From assembly GCF_014694315.1 (NCBI RefSeq), contig NZ_JAAOXD010000002.1:1-64000 (forward strand): DNA of 64,000 nucleotides, in the 5' to 3' direction. Below the pieces are notes generated by a model that saw only the letters and a program-made list of their open reading frames with translations, ran no database searches and had not been told where the DNA came from. The position numbers were made by a program, and so were the translations under genes. This document shows positions 22,834-32,417 of the stretch, piece by piece. Every line of letters starts with the position of its first letter. The first letter of the stretch is position 1. The DNA comes from Arthrobacter ipis. GTDB lineage: Bacteria > Actinomycetota > Actinomycetes > Actinomycetales > Micrococcaceae.

Positions 22834-24168
22834 CTAACTTTTTGTTGCGGAAACCGCTGATTTGGAGCCGGAGGGGGCAAGGGCGGAGGTGTTGGAGGTG
22901 GCCGGGACCAGCAGTTCCAGGAGGCGGATCACGCGGTCCTCGAAGCCCTTGGCCGACGGGTCGGTCAGGTTGGCCAGCAGCCGGACCACGAACCGCATCA
23001 GCACGGGAATGGGCATCCCGGTCCGCAGCGCGAGCTTCATGACAGCGGGCTTGCCGATCAGCGCGGCGAAGGCACGCCCCAGCGTGAAGTGGGATCCCCA
23101 CTGTTCCCGCACATAGTCGGCGTACCCCGCGAGCCGGGTGTCGGCGTCGGACGCGTTCCAGCCCCCGGAGGCGGAACGGGAGCTGGCGTCAATGACGAAC
23201 TCGGCCGCGAAGCGAGCGGACTCCATGGCGTAGGAGATGCCCTCGCCGTTGAACGGGGACACCATGCCGCCGGCGTCGCCGAGGAGCAGCAGGCCGGGCG
23301 AGTAATGCGGGGTGCGGTTGAAGCCCATGGGCAGGGCGGCGCCGCGGATCTCCCCCACCTGGTTTTCGGGTGTGAAGCCCCATTCGGAGGGCATGCCGGC
23401 GGTCCATTCGCGGAGCACCTGCTTGTAGTCCAGCTTGCCGAACTCCTTGGAGGAGTTGAGGATGCCCAGGCCCACGTTGGACGTGCCGTCACCGACGCCG
23501 AACACCCAGCCGTAGCCGGGCAGGAGTTTGCCGTCGCGGCCCGGAAGCTCGAGCCAGCCTTCCATCCAGTCGTCGTCGTGCCGCGGCGAGGTGAAGTAGG
23601 TGCGGACGGCGACGCCCAGGGGCCGGTCGTCGCGCTTCTGGATGCCGAGTGAGACGGCGGTGCGGGTGGAGTTGCCGTCGGCAGCAAGCACGACGTCGGC
23701 GCTGAAGTCCAGCGTCTCCCCCGTCTTCCGCCCGGACTCGTCCAGGACCGCTGCGCGCACACCGGTCACGCGGCCGTCACCGTTGCGGAGCGCCTCGGTC
23801 ACGCTGTGGCGTTCCAGGACGGTGGCGCCGGCGGCCTGCGCGTGCCGGGCGAGTTCCTCATCGAAACCGAGGCGGGTACGGATCAGGCCGTACTGCGGAA
23901 AATCGGACACCTCGGGCCACGGCAGTTCGATGCTGCGGCCGCCGGCGAGCAGGCGCAGCCCCTTGTTCCGGCGCCAGCCGTCCTGTTCCGGGTGCGGCAG
24001 GCCGAGCTTCTGGATCTCGCGGACAGCCCGCGGAGTGAGGCCGTCGCCGCACACTTTTTCGCGCGGGAAGGTGGTCTTTTCCAGGACCGTGACGTCGATG
24101 CCGGCTTTGGCGAGGTAATACGCGGCGGTGGATCCGGCGGGACCCGCGCCAACAATCAGTACTTTCAC
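22834..24168 (-). CDS. menJ: Geranylgeranyl reductase family flavoprotein, probable menaquinone reductase MenJ
   Basis: A 444-aa FAD protein with N-terminal VLIVGAGPAGSTAAYYLAKAG, the family motif PREKVCGDGLTPRAV, the middle ADGNSTRTAVSLGI and the FAD-contact GDAGGMVSPFNGEGISYAMES. Family members saturate isoprenoid double bonds. In Mycobacterium MenJ reduces one double bond of the menaquinone tail. Placement between menG and a polyprenyl synthase supports that role here. The start is GTG 24168, 4 bp after the menG stop. Archaeal-type lipid reduction is an unlikely alternative. Confidence 0.88.
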   Translation of the reverse strand: MKVLIVGAGPAGSTAAYYLAKAGIDVTVLEKTTFPREKVCGDGLTPRAVREIQKLGLPHPEQDGWRRNKGLRLLAGGRSIELPWPEVSDFPQYGLIRTRLGFDEELARHAQAAGATVLERHSVTEALRNGDGRVTGVRAAVLDESGRKTGETLDFSADVVLAADGNSTRTAVSLGIQKRDDRPLGVAVRTYFTSPRHDDDWMEGWLELPGRDGKLLPGYGWVFGVGDGTSNVGLGILNSSKEFGKLDYKQVLREWTAGMPSEWGFTPENQVGEIRGAALPMGFNRTPHYSPGLLLLGDAGGMVSPFNGEGISYAMESARFAAEFVIDASSRSASGGWNASDADTRLAGYADYVREQWGSHFTLGRAFAALIGKPAVMKLALRTGMPIPVLMRFVVRLLANLTDPSAKGFEDRVIRLLELLVPATSNTSALAPSGSKSAVSATKS

Positions 24169-24172
24169 AGTG

Positions 24173-24955
24173 TCAGCGTGCGGTCCGCGGGAGGTTGCGG
24201 CGCAGTTTGGCCACCGGGCCGGTGTGGGCTGCGATGGCTTCCGCCGAGCCGTTGCCCGTAAGGGGCTTGTGGGCGCGGTGGACGGCCACGATGCCGCCGC
24301 TCAGGTTGCGGTAGGTGACATCTTCCCAGCCGGCGTCCTGCAGCCATGCGGCGAGGTTGTCCTGGTCCGGCCAGGCCCGGATGGACTCGGCCAGGTAGAC
24401 GTAGGCATCCGGGTTCGAGGACACCTTTGTGGCGATGGCCGGCAGGGCGCGCATGAGGTACTCGGTGTACATGGTGCGCCACAAGGGCACGACGGGCTGG
24501 GAGAACTCGGCGATGACCAGCTTGCCGCCCGGCTTGGTCACCCGGAGCATCTCGGCCAGGGCCTTCTTGGGCTCGTTGACGTTACGCAGGCCGAAGGAGA
24601 TGGTGCTGGCGTCGAAGGTGTTGTCGGCGAAGGGCAGGTTGGTGGCGTCACCAGCGATGAAGTCGATGTCGGGGCGGCGGCGCTTGCCGACCTTGAGCAT
24701 GCCGAGGGAGAAGTCACAGGCCACCACGTCTATGCCTGCATCGGCATATGGCTCGCTGGAGGTTCCCGTTCCGGCGGCCAGGTCCAGCACCCGCTGGCCG
24801 GCCCGCACGTCCATGGCTTCGACCACAACCTTGCGCCACCGGCGCGTCTGCCCCATCGAGAGGACATCGTTGACGACGTCGTATTTGGGTGCGACGTCGT
24901 CAAACATCGTGGCTACTTCGTCCGGACGCTTATCCAAGGATGCTCGGTTCACCAT
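24173..24955 (-). CDS. menG: Demethylmenaquinone methyltransferase
   Basis: A 260-aa UbiE/MenG SAM methyltransferase catalysing the last ring methylation of menaquinone. Visible: the N-terminal [22 protein letters not shown] family signature, SAM motif [32 protein letters not shown]-like [15 protein letters not shown] and [17 protein letters not shown]. First gene of a three-gene unit with menJ and the prenyl synthase, divergent from menF across 116 bp. Confidence 0.95.
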   Translation of the reverse strand: MVNRASLDKRPDEVATMFDDVAPKYDVVNDVLSMGQTRRWRKVVVEAMDVRAGQRVLDLAAGTGTSSEPYADAGIDVVACDFSLGMLKVGKRRRPDIDFIAGDATNLPFADNTFDASTISFGLRNVNEPKKALAEMLRVTKPGGKLVIAEFSQPVVPLWRTMYTEYLMRALPAIATKVSSNPDAYVYLAESIRAWPDQDNLAAWLQDAGWEDVTYRNLSGGIVAVHRAHKPLTGNGSAEAIAAHTGPVAKLRRNLPRTAR

Positions 24956-25071
24956 GTCATTGTCTCAAAAGTTCCGCAGCCTCCGTGACACAGCCGCCGC
25001 CGGGCGTGGTGCCCCGGCTGATCGGCGGGGAAACGCCCCCAACTTGCTGCGCGGAGTACTGTTGACCCATC

Positions 25072-26394
25072 ATGACCAGCACGCTCCGCACCCTGACAGT
25101 CCCTTTGGATGGAGATTCGGCTCCCGAGGGGCTGCCGTCGTATCTGGTCCGCGATGACGTGCTGTGCTGGACCCGGCGTGAGGCCGGCCTGGTGGGCTTC
25201 GGCGAGGTGGCGCGCTTCACCGCGACAGGCCCCGAGCGTTTCCTCGAGGCGGACATTTGGTGGCGCCACTTGGTTATTGCGGCAGACATCACCGACCAGG
25301 TGGAGTGCCCCGGCACCGGCCCTGTGGCATTCGGTTCCTTCGCGTTCTCCAAGGCTTCTGACCACGAGTCCCGGCTGATCGTGCCGGAGATCGTGGTGGG
25401 CGTCCGGGACGGCCGCGCCTGGCTCACCCAGGTAACGGCCGACGATGGCGAACTCACCGAGGCGGGCGCGTTCGCCGCCCTGAAGGGGTGGCTGGAGTCG
25501 GACCCAACTGCCGCCGTCGTACTTCCAGACCCGGCCGAAGTTCCAGAGCCGGCGACGCTGCAGACCGGTTCCCTCAGCGAAGAGGATTGGATGGACGCCG
25601 TCACCGCCGGCGTCGCCGAGATCCGCACCGGGAAACTGGAGAAGCTGGTGCTGGCCCGGGACATCGTGGCGACGGTTCCCGAGGGCGTGAACGCGGCCGA
25701 GGTGCTGCGGCAGCTGGCAGGACGGTACCGGGAATGCTGGACCTACGGCGTGGACGGCCTCGTGGGCGCAACACCGGAAATGCTCATCCAGGTGGAGGGG
25801 CGCACCGCCCAGGCCCGGGTGCTCGCCGGGACGCTGGACCGGCGGGACGCCGTGGGCGAGGCCGGGCTGCCGCTGGACTATGCCGAGCGGGTTCTGGCCG
25901 GATCAGAGAAGCAGCGGCACGAGCACGAGATCGCCATCCAGTCGCTGACCACCCAGCTCGCGCCCTTCTCCGAGGCCATGAATGCTCACGACGAGCCGTT
26001 CATCCTGGAGCTGCCCAACGTGTGGCACCTCGCGTCCGACGTCAAGGCCGAGCTCGCCGAGGTGGAGGGCCACGTTCCCACCTGCCTTGCGCTGATCAAT
26101 GCGCTGCACCCCACCGCCGCCGTGTGCGGCACGCCCACGCAGGTGGCGGGGGCACTGATCCGGAAACTCGAACACCTGGACCGGGGCCCATACGCCGGAC
26201 CCGTCGGCTGGCTCGACGCGGCGGGCAACGGCGAGTGGGGCATCGCGCTGCGCGGTGCCGTCATCGAGTCCCCCACTACCGTCCGGCTGTATGCCGGATG
26301 CGGAATTGTGGAGGGCTCGCAGCCCGAGGCGGAGCTCGCGGAGACGTGGGCCAAGTTCCGGCCGATGCTGGAGTCGCTGGGGATCAGCAACTGA
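25072..26394 (+). CDS. menF: Isochorismate synthase
   Basis: A 440-aa chorismate-utilising enzyme converting chorismate to isochorismate, first step of menaquinone synthesis. The C-terminal half carries the family core: KLEKLVLARDI, GATPEMLIQVEG, ARVLAGTLDRR, SEKQRHEHEIAI, HLASDVKAEL, ALHPTAAVCGTP and YAGPVGWLDAAGNGEWGIALR. EntC/DhbC-type siderophore function is possible, but menD and menC nearby argue for MenF. No Shine-Dalgarno; TACTGT lies 9 nt before ATG, so the message may be leaderless. Confidence 0.93.
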   Translation: MTSTLRTLTVPLDGDSAPEGLPSYLVRDDVLCWTRREAGLVGFGEVARFTATGPERFLEADIWWRHLVIAADITDQVECPGTGPVAFGSFAFSKASDHESRLIVPEIVVGVRDGRAWLTQVTADDGELTEAGAFAALKGWLESDPTAAVVLPDPAEVPEPATLQTGSLSEEDWMDAVTAGVAEIRTGKLEKLVLARDIVATVPEGVNAAEVLRQLAGRYRECWTYGVDGLVGATPEMLIQVEGRTAQARVLAGTLDRRDAVGEAGLPLDYAERVLAGSEKQRHEHEIAIQSLTTQLAPFSEAMNAHDEPFILELPNVWHLASDVKAELAEVEGHVPTCLALINALHPTAAVCGTPTQVAGALIRKLEHLDRGPYAGPVGWLDAAGNGEWGIALRGAVIESPTTVRLYAGCGIVEGSQPEAELAETWAKFRPMLESLGISN

Positions 26395-26598
26395 TCTGAC
26401 CCAGCCATCTGTGCACCTTACTGTCGAGGCCAGAGCACGTCCGGGATTCCGGACAGGCCTGGGATTAAAGCCCTTGAAAAACGCTGTGGTTTAGTTATCA
26501 AATAGTGAAACTTAGTTTTCTGTGATGCACATCTCCTCTTCGGCGATACACTATGAACCGATTTAGTTCCGCATACCCCTGCAACAAAAGGTAAAGAA

Positions 26599-27405
26599 AT
26601 GCAGCTCAAGTCCCGTGCCACGGCCACATTCAGCGCCAAGGCAGCCGCAATCCTCGCCGTCGGGGCCATCAGCCTCACCGCTTGCGGCGGCGGCGGCTCC
26701 ACCCCGGCTGCCACCAGCAGCAGCGGCGTGCAGCTCATCAATGCCGGAAAGCTCACCATCTGCTCCGACGTCCCCTACGAGCCCTTCGAATTCCAGAAGG
26801 ATGGCAAGATCGTGGGCTTCGACATGGACATCGCCGGCGAACTGGCCAAGGACATGAAGGCCGAAGTCAACGTGGTGGACAGCTCCTTCGAGGCCATCGA
26901 GACCGGCACCGCACTCACGGGCTGCGACGTCTCCATCTCCTCCATTTCCATCACGGATACCCGCAAAGCCGTCATGGACTTCTCCGACCCCTACCTGAAC
27001 GACGACCTGACCCTCGTGGCATCCGAGGCCTCCGGCATCACGAACATCGAAGGTGCCAAGGGCAAGAAGGTAGGCGTCCAGCAGGCCACCACGGGTGCCA
27101 AGTACGCGAAGGACAAGGGCATCGACGCACAGCAGTTCGAGGACACCGGCCTCCTGGTCCAGGCACTCAAGGCGGGCACCATCGAAGCCGCCCTGGGCAA
27201 CCAGTCGGTGCTCGGCTACGCCATCAAGGATGACTCCAAGTTCAAGCGTGTCGAGAACTACGCCACCGGGGAAAAGCTCGGCATCGCGGTCAAGAAGGGC
27301 AACACCGCCATGCTCGACGAGGTCAACACGACGCTGAAGCGCCTGACCGACGACGGAAGCCTCAAGAAGTTCGAGACCAGCTGGTTCGGCGAAGCCACCA
27401 AGTAA
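26599..27405 (+). CDS. Amino-acid ABC transporter substrate-binding lipoprotein
   Basis: A 268-aa family 3 solute-binding protein. The signal peptide ends in lipobox LTAC (ISLTACGGGG), giving a lipid-anchored mature protein with a Gly/Ser linker. KLTICSDVPYEPFEF, GFDMDIAGELAKDM, AVMDFSDPYLNDDLTLV and GKKVGVQQATTGAKY are typical of polar amino-acid binding proteins. Start ATG 26599 with AAAGG 7 nt upstream. Forms an operon with the permease and ATPase that follow. The exact amino acid is unknown. Confidence 0.92.
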   Translation: MQLKSRATATFSAKAAAILAVGAISLTACGGGGSTPAATSSSGVQLINAGKLTICSDVPYEPFEFQKDGKIVGFDMDIAGELAKDMKAEVNVVDSSFEAIETGTALTGCDVSISSISITDTRKAVMDFSDPYLNDDLTLVASEASGITNIEGAKGKKVGVQQATTGAKYAKDKGIDAQQFEDTGLLVQALKAGTIEAALGNQSVLGYAIKDDSKFKRVENYATGEKLGIAVKKGNTAMLDEVNTTLKRLTDDGSLKKFETSWFGEATK

Positions 27406-27502
27406 CCGGCGCGCCTGACACCTACGCGGCAGGGGCCTCGTCCGGGATCTGTTCAGCAGTCCGTGCGGGGCCTCCACTGCGCAAAACGAATGTGAGTACA
27501 CC

Positions 27503-28294
27503 ATGGCAATGACCGCACGACAGCGGGCCAGAGTAAGTCTGTACGTCCAGGCAGGGATTTTCGTTGTGGCCATGGCCGCACTGATCCTGGCCACCGACTG
27601 GAAGACCCTCACCACCAACGTCTTCAACTTCGGCAAGATCGGCCCGATGTTCCCGGACATCTTCTTCTCGGGCCTGAAAAACACCCTGATCTACACGTTC
27701 CTGGGGTTCATCGTGGGCCTGTCCGGGGGCCTGCTGCTGGCCCTCATGAAGCTCTCCAGCTTCCCGTTGTACCGCTGGATCGCCACCGGCTACATTGAAT
27801 TCTTCCGCGGCATCCCGGCGCTGCTGGTCTTCATCGCCTTCGGCTACGGCGTTCCGCTGGCGTTCGGTGTCCAGTGGAACGTGGCCGTCGTGGTGATGGT
27901 TTCACTGGGCATGGTGGCGGCCGCCTACATCGCGGAAACGCTTCGTGCCGGACTGCAGGCCGTGCCCAGGGGCCAGATGGAAGCCGCGCGGTCGCTGGGC
28001 ATGCCACAGTGGCGGGCCATGGTCACGATCGTCATCCCGCAGGCCTTCAGGATTGTCCTGCCGCCGCTGACCAACGAGGTCATCCTGCTGACCAAGGACT
28101 CCTCGCTGATCTACGTGCTGGGCCTGACGGCGGCGCAGTACGAACTCACCAAGTTTGGCCGCGACGGAATCTCCAGCCTCGGTGCCGGACTCACCCCGCT
28201 CCTCGTGGCAGGTGCGTTCTACCTCGTGGTCACCATCCCGCTGAGCCTCCTGGCCCGGAAGTTCGAAAGCCGCTCCGCGCGGACCAAGCGTTAG
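27503..28294 (+). CDS. Amino-acid ABC transporter permease
   Basis: A 263-aa HisM/GlnP-family inner-membrane protein with about five helices. [20 protein letters not shown] opens the transport domain; [14 protein letters not shown] and the EAA-like [22 protein letters not shown] are family marks, followed by [18 protein letters not shown]. Lies 97 bp after the binding-protein gene; that gap has no clear terminator. Confidence 0.92.
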   Translation: MAMTARQRARVSLYVQAGIFVVAMAALILATDWKTLTTNVFNFGKIGPMFPDIFFSGLKNTLIYTFLGFIVGLSGGLLLALMKLSSFPLYRWIATGYIEFFRGIPALLVFIAFGYGVPLAFGVQWNVAVVVMVSLGMVAAAYIAETLRAGLQAVPRGQMEAARSLGMPQWRAMVTIVIPQAFRIVLPPLTNEVILLTKDSSLIYVLGLTAAQYELTKFGRDGISSLGAGLTPLLVAGAFYLVVTIPLSLLARKFESRSARTKR

Positions 28295-28305
28295 GCAGGG
28301 AAGTC

Positions 28306-29109
28306 ATGAACGACGTCGAAATTCACTCCCGCACCCAAAGCGGGCGCGTCCACGCCGCCGGTGTGGCCATCAAGGACCTGCGCAAATCGTACGGCTCCAA
28401 CGAGGTCCTCAAGGGCATCAGCCTGGACGTCGCACCGGGGGAAGTGGTGTGCCTGATCGGCCCGTCCGGTTCCGGCAAGTCAACCCTGCTGCGGTGCGTC
28501 AACCTGCTGGAGCAGCCTAATGAAGGCAGCATCCATGTGGGCGGCTTCGACGCCACGGATGCCGACGTGGACATCGACAAGATGCGCCGCAAGGTAGGCA
28601 TGGTGTTCCAGCAGTTCAACCTGTTTCCGCACCTGAATGCGCTGCGCAACTGCACGATCGCCCAGACCAAGGTGCTGAAGCGCCCGCAGGCCGAAGCGGA
28701 CAAGATCGCCCGGGCCAACCTCGAGCGGGTGGGGCTCGGCCACCTTGCCGACCGCTTCCCGGACCAGCTCTCCGGCGGCCAGCAGCAGCGTGTGGCGATC
28801 GCCCGCGCGCTGAGCATGGACCCCGAGCTGATGCTCTTTGACGAGCCCACCTCCGCCCTCGACCCCGAGACCGTCGGTGACGTGCTCTCGGTCATGCGGA
28901 ACCTGGCCAAGGAAGGCATGACCATGCTGGTGGTCACGCACGAGATGGGCTTCGCCCGCGAAGTCGCGGACCGTGTGGTGTTCATGGACGGCGGCGTAGT
29001 GGTCGAGGAGGGCGTGGCCGAGCAGGTCATCGGCTCCCCCACCCAGGGCCGCACCAAGGAATTCCTCCGCCGCGTGCTGGACCCGACCCACATCGAGATC
29101 GCCGAGTAG
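28306..29109 (+). CDS. Amino-acid ABC transporter ATP-binding protein
   Basis: A 267-aa GlnQ/HisP-type ATPase: Walker [11 protein letters not shown]-loop [13 protein letters not shown], signature [15 protein letters not shown], Walker [16 protein letters not shown]-loop [22 protein letters not shown]. The N-terminal extension of about 20 residues is variable. ATG 28306 follows AGGG by 5 nt, 11 bp after the permease stop. Last gene of the operon. Confidence 0.93.
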   Translation: MNDVEIHSRTQSGRVHAAGVAIKDLRKSYGSNEVLKGISLDVAPGEVVCLIGPSGSGKSTLLRCVNLLEQPNEGSIHVGGFDATDADVDIDKMRRKVGMVFQQFNLFPHLNALRNCTIAQTKVLKRPQAEADKIARANLERVGLGHLADRFPDQLSGGQQQRVAIARALSMDPELMLFDEPTSALDPETVGDVLSVMRNLAKEGMTMLVVTHEMGFAREVADRVVFMDGGVVVEEGVAEQVIGSPTQGRTKEFLRRVLDPTHIEIAE

Positions 29110-29146
29110 GCCCTCTCAGGGACGCGGTTACACCCCGGCGAGGCGC

Positions 29147-29190
29147 AAATGCCCCGGCGCTACTGGAATTCCGGTAGCGCCGGGGCATTT
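29147..29190. terminator. Strong hairpin terminator
   Basis: A 20-bp stem (29147-29166 with 29171-29190; AAATGCCCCGGCGCTAC / GTAGCGCCGGGGCATTT plus GG/CC) with an AATT loop. It separates the convergent amino-acid ABC operon and the gene ending at 29231. Confidence 0.9.
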
Positions 29191-29230
29191 CCGCATCACC
29201 GGGAATTTAGCGTGTCGCCGGAGCAGCGCG

Positions 29231-30184
29231 TCACCGTGCGGACCGGGCACGACGGCGGGGCACGCCTGCCGTCGCCAGCTTCCGTTCCAGCCGTCCCGGC
29301 GTCATCAGGTCGGCCCACACCCATCGCACCACTGTGCAGCCGGTGGCCCGGATCCTGTCCTCCCGGTATTTCTCGTCCACCACTGCCTGCGGCGGGGTCC
29401 GGCCCTTCAGGTATTCCGGCTTCATGTACTTTTCCACGCCATCGAATTCTCCGACGACACGGGCACCGTCCCAGTAGTAGTCCGAGTAGCCAATCAGCCC
29501 GGCCCCGTCCCGGATCTCGTGCTGGAGGGCAGGCGTCTCGAAGCCTGCCACATGCATGAGTGCCCGGCTGTACGACTCCCCAGCTGAGGCGGACAGCGGG
29601 TCGGCAAACTCGACCGCCACGGTAATCCGTTGTGCTGCCGCGGCCGTGTAGTTCCCCTCGATGTCGGCCAGCAGCTGTTCCTTGGACAGCGCCGGCAGGT
29701 TCCTGTCCACGTCCGGCCTCAGCACGTGGTCCAACGGAACGATCGCTTCGGCGAAGGGCGTGAACGCCGCAAGGTCCAGGGCAGTTCGCACGCGGCCGGT
29801 CACCAAAAGGCCGTCGTGCCGGAACACCCTCACGCCGTCCGGATCCGCATAGTGCCGGCGAACCCCCGCACGGGACCGGCCGCCGTCGTTCTGAAACGTC
29901 AGTGCATGCACCGGATGGCGGTGGCCGACAGTGGGGACGCCCCAGACATTGGCCGCCGAATGACAGGCGAACACCGTCGGCGCAGCGAAGGTTTCGGCGG
30001 CCGCCTGCACCCTCAGCCGGTACTGCTCCCACGGAGGGAGGGAGCCCCAGGCGTCGCCGTCCACGTACACTCCGTACCGCAGCCGGACGAGCGCGCCGGA
30101 ACTACAGCGGCGGGCGCGCATGTTGGGCGTCAATCCTTGCTGAATGTGCTCGCGGGCGAGGACGAGCCGTGGCAGTTCCGTCAT
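29231..30184 (-). CDS. AbiEi-like N-terminus plus DUF559-like nuclease-fold protein
   Basis: A 317-aa protein. The N-terminal region (REHIQQGLTPNMRARRCSSG, LVRLRYGVYVDGDAW) resembles the winged-helix domain seen in AbiEi-type antitoxins. The C-terminal region has YSDYYWDGARVVGEFDGVEKY, then EKYREDRIRATGCTVVRWVW, matching the E/D-x-D-G and late basic/aromatic pattern of DUF559/VSR-like domains. These proteins are common and often multicopy in actinobacteria; function is unsettled and no toxin partner is beside it. It is the intact relative of the frameshifted gene at 20466, but the two are only distantly similar. Confidence 0.75.
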   Translation of the reverse strand: MTELPRLVLAREHIQQGLTPNMRARRCSSGALVRLRYGVYVDGDAWGSLPPWEQYRLRVQAAAETFAAPTVFACHSAANVWGVPTVGHRHPVHALTFQNDGGRSRAGVRRHYADPDGVRVFRHDGLLVTGRVRTALDLAAFTPFAEAIVPLDHVLRPDVDRNLPALSKEQLLADIEGNYTAAAAQRITVAVEFADPLSASAGESYSRALMHVAGFETPALQHEIRDGAGLIGYSDYYWDGARVVGEFDGVEKYMKPEYLKGRTPPQAVVDEKYREDRIRATGCTVVRWVWADLMTPGRLERKLATAGVPRRRARSAR

Positions 30185-30389
30185 GGTTCGTACACTCGCA
30201 GGTCAAGGTGCAGCCCAACAGACGTGCGGGGTGACATGTGGATATCCCGGCGGGCTCTGGCGCGCGCAGCCGACGACGCGGAGATCGCCCGGCGACGCGC
30301 CCATCCACCGGCGCGCACGGAATTCCGCCCGCGTGAGGTATTTTGCGCGTCGCCAGGCGGGCAACGCGTCGCCGGACCGGTTCCAGCTC

Positions 30390-32186
30390 CTAGCCGGCAA
30401 GCACCCCGGCCACTGCCGAACCCACCGCGGCCTTGATCCTGCCGTGCAGGGCGCGGAGTTCATGCCTGTCGGTGTGCACCTCGATGATGGTGCGTCCCGT
30501 GAACGGTGCGGCCAGCGCCTCGGCGAGTCCCGCCGTCGTACTCACCGAACAATGCCCGACGCCGTACGCCGCGGCGAGTGCCGCGATGTCCACTGAGTGC
30601 GGGGTGCCGAAGAGGCGTTCGACGGCGTCTCCGTAGCCGCCGGACTCGGCGACAGCGCCGTGTTCCAGGAGGCTGAAGATGGCGCCGCCCGAGTCGTTGA
30701 GGACGACGATGTGCAGTTGCGGCTGCTCCTCGCCGGCGCCGAGGAAGAGGCCGCCGGCGTCGTGCAGGAACGTGACGTCCCCGAGCAGCAGGGTGGTTTC
30801 CTGGTGGCCGCCGAGGGCGATGCCGGTGGCGGTGGAAATGGTGCCGTCGATGCCGGCGAGTCCCCGGCTGGCGAAGACCGTGGCGGCCGGCTCGGGTGCG
30901 GGCTGGCCGGCGAGGTCGACGTCGCGGATTCCGTTGGACGAGCCCAGGACCAGCTGGCCGCGGGCGTTCTGCCAGACGAGGGAGCCGACGGCGGGACCGC
31001 TCGCAGACTCCGCCGTGGCAAGTATGCCGTCGACGGCATGCTGGGCCGCGGCGCCTGCGAGCAGCCAGGCGTCGAGCCAGGCGGACGAGCCCCGGCCGGC
31101 GAACTCCGCGAGTTCAGCCAGGCTGGCGATGGGCGTTTCCCGGCGCCGACCCGGCTCGTACCACGCGACCGGCACCGGTTCATACAGTGCTGCGGGGACG
31201 TCCGTCCGGGCCAGCAGCGCCGACACCGGCCGGGACAGCGTGGGGCGCCCGAACACCACAGCCCGCTCGATGGGCAGCGCCGATTCCGGGCCGAAGTGCT
31301 CCAGCAGCAGGCGGTACGGTCCCACGGCGTTGGGACCGAACCGGGAGTTGGACGACGGCTCGGCCAGCAGCGGCAGTCCGTGCGCACGGGCGAAGGCCTC
31401 GGCAACCGGACCGGCGTCGTGCCCGGCAAGGACCACGGTACGCCGTTCCGGAAGGTCAGCCGGGGCGGGATCGAGGTTCATGGTGAGCGGTTCGGTGCCG
31501 ATCCGGAAGGTCCCGTGGCCGCGCTTTTCGGGCAGCCGCTCCCCCGGCTCAGGCACCAAAGGATCACGGAAGGCGAGGTTGAGCTGCACCGGTCCCGGCG
31601 GTGTGTCCTCGAAAGCACCCGTCGCGGCGGCAAGCGATGTTTCCACCGCACGCTGCGGGCTCTCGCCGGCGGGAACGTCGACGGCGAAGCGGACGTGCTC
31701 GCCGAAGAGGTCCAGCTGGACGGTGGTCTGGTTCGCACCCGTGCCGCGCAATTCTTCCGGGCGGTCTGCGGAGACCACCACCAGGGGTACGGCGGCGTGG
31801 TTGGCCTCCATCACGGCCGGGAGGAGATTCCCGACGGCGGTTCCCGACGTCGTCAGCACAGCTACCGGCGCGCCGGTGGCCAGGGCCAGGCCGAGTGCTG
31901 TGAAACCGGCCGAACGCTCGTCGATGCGCACCAGCAGTTCGACTTTCCCCGCCGCCGAGGCCTCGGCCAGCGCGTAGGCCATGGGGGCGGACCGCGAGCC
32001 CGGGGCTACAACGACGTTCCGCACGCCGCCGTCCAGCAGCGTAGCAACGGCAATCCGTGCGGAAGCCATGGACGTAAGGGCGGGCTCGGGCTTGGCCATG
32101 GAAGCTGGGGCTTGGGCAGTGCCAGCGGGGTCTGCAGGGGCGCCGATGGAGTAGGCGGACGGCTCAGGGGGTTCGTGCGAAGTCAC
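30390..32186 (-). CDS. menD: 2-succinyl-5-enolpyruvyl-6-hydroxy-3-cyclohexene-1-carboxylate synthase
   Basis: A 598-aa thiamine-diphosphate enzyme joining isochorismate and 2-oxoglutarate in menaquinone synthesis. Motifs: GVRNVVVAPGSRSAPMAYAL near the N-terminus, RIDERSAGFTALGLAL with the catalytic Glu, TTSGTAVGNLLPAVMEA, SADRPEELRGTGANQTT, and the late ThDP site GDVTFLHDAGGL...IVVLNDSGGAIFS. GTG start with weak ribosome site; an Ala/Pro-rich extension of about 40 residues precedes the core, and internal ATGs near 32099 and 32069 are alternatives. On the same strand as menC, with phoX between. Confidence 0.95.
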   Translation of the reverse strand: MTSHEPPEPSAYSIGAPADPAGTAQAPASMAKPEPALTSMASARIAVATLLDGGVRNVVVAPGSRSAPMAYALAEASAAGKVELLVRIDERSAGFTALGLALATGAPVAVLTTSGTAVGNLLPAVMEANHAAVPLVVVSADRPEELRGTGANQTTVQLDLFGEHVRFAVDVPAGESPQRAVETSLAAATGAFEDTPPGPVQLNLAFRDPLVPEPGERLPEKRGHGTFRIGTEPLTMNLDPAPADLPERRTVVLAGHDAGPVAEAFARAHGLPLLAEPSSNSRFGPNAVGPYRLLLEHFGPESALPIERAVVFGRPTLSRPVSALLARTDVPAALYEPVPVAWYEPGRRRETPIASLAELAEFAGRGSSAWLDAWLLAGAAAQHAVDGILATAESASGPAVGSLVWQNARGQLVLGSSNGIRDVDLAGQPAPEPAATVFASRGLAGIDGTISTATGIALGGHQETTLLLGDVTFLHDAGGLFLGAGEEQPQLHIVVLNDSGGAIFSLLEHGAVAESGGYGDAVERLFGTPHSVDIAALAAAYGVGHCSVSTTAGLAEALAAPFTGRTIIEVHTDRHELRALHGRIKAAVGSAVAGVLAG

Positions 32187-32231
32187 CGAACCAGTCTGCC
32201 ACCAACAGACCCTCCATCAGATCCTGCCGCC

Positions 32232-32410
32232 TAACCACCAACGCGTCCTCACATCCCGTCGCTTAACCACCAACGCGTCCTCACATCCCGTCGCCAAACG
32301 CCCAACGCGTCCTCACTTTCCCAGGGAAAGTGAGGACGCGTTGGGCTAAAAGCGGCGGGATCTGCTGGAGCGTCCGGAAAAAACCGACCAGAGGTGAGGA
32401 AGCGTTTGGT
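32232..32410. repeat. 32-bp-pitch intergenic repeat array R1 with a 47-bp palindrome
   Basis: ACGCGTCCTCAC occurs at 32241, 32273 and 32305, exactly 32 bp apart, in a near-identical unit containing CCCGTCG. The third copy and an inverted copy form a palindrome (arms 32300-32322 and 32324-32346, one-base centre). Another inverted relative (GTGAGGAAGCGT) starts near 32394. It lies between the start of menD and the end of phoX. The core is shared with the arrays at 34608, 59349, 61259 and 61439. Confidence 0.85.
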
Positions 32411-32417
32411 ACGGAGC

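Noticed and set aside
29231-30184. AbiE toxin-antitoxin system
   Set aside because: The N-terminal domain resembles AbiEi, but no AbiEii nucleotidyltransferase gene is adjacent to either this gene or 20466.
30185-30389. Possible small gene on the plus strand between 29231 and menD
   Set aside because: A short frame has plausible helical stretches (SRRALARAADDAEIARRR), but it overlaps the menD end and lacks a start signal.
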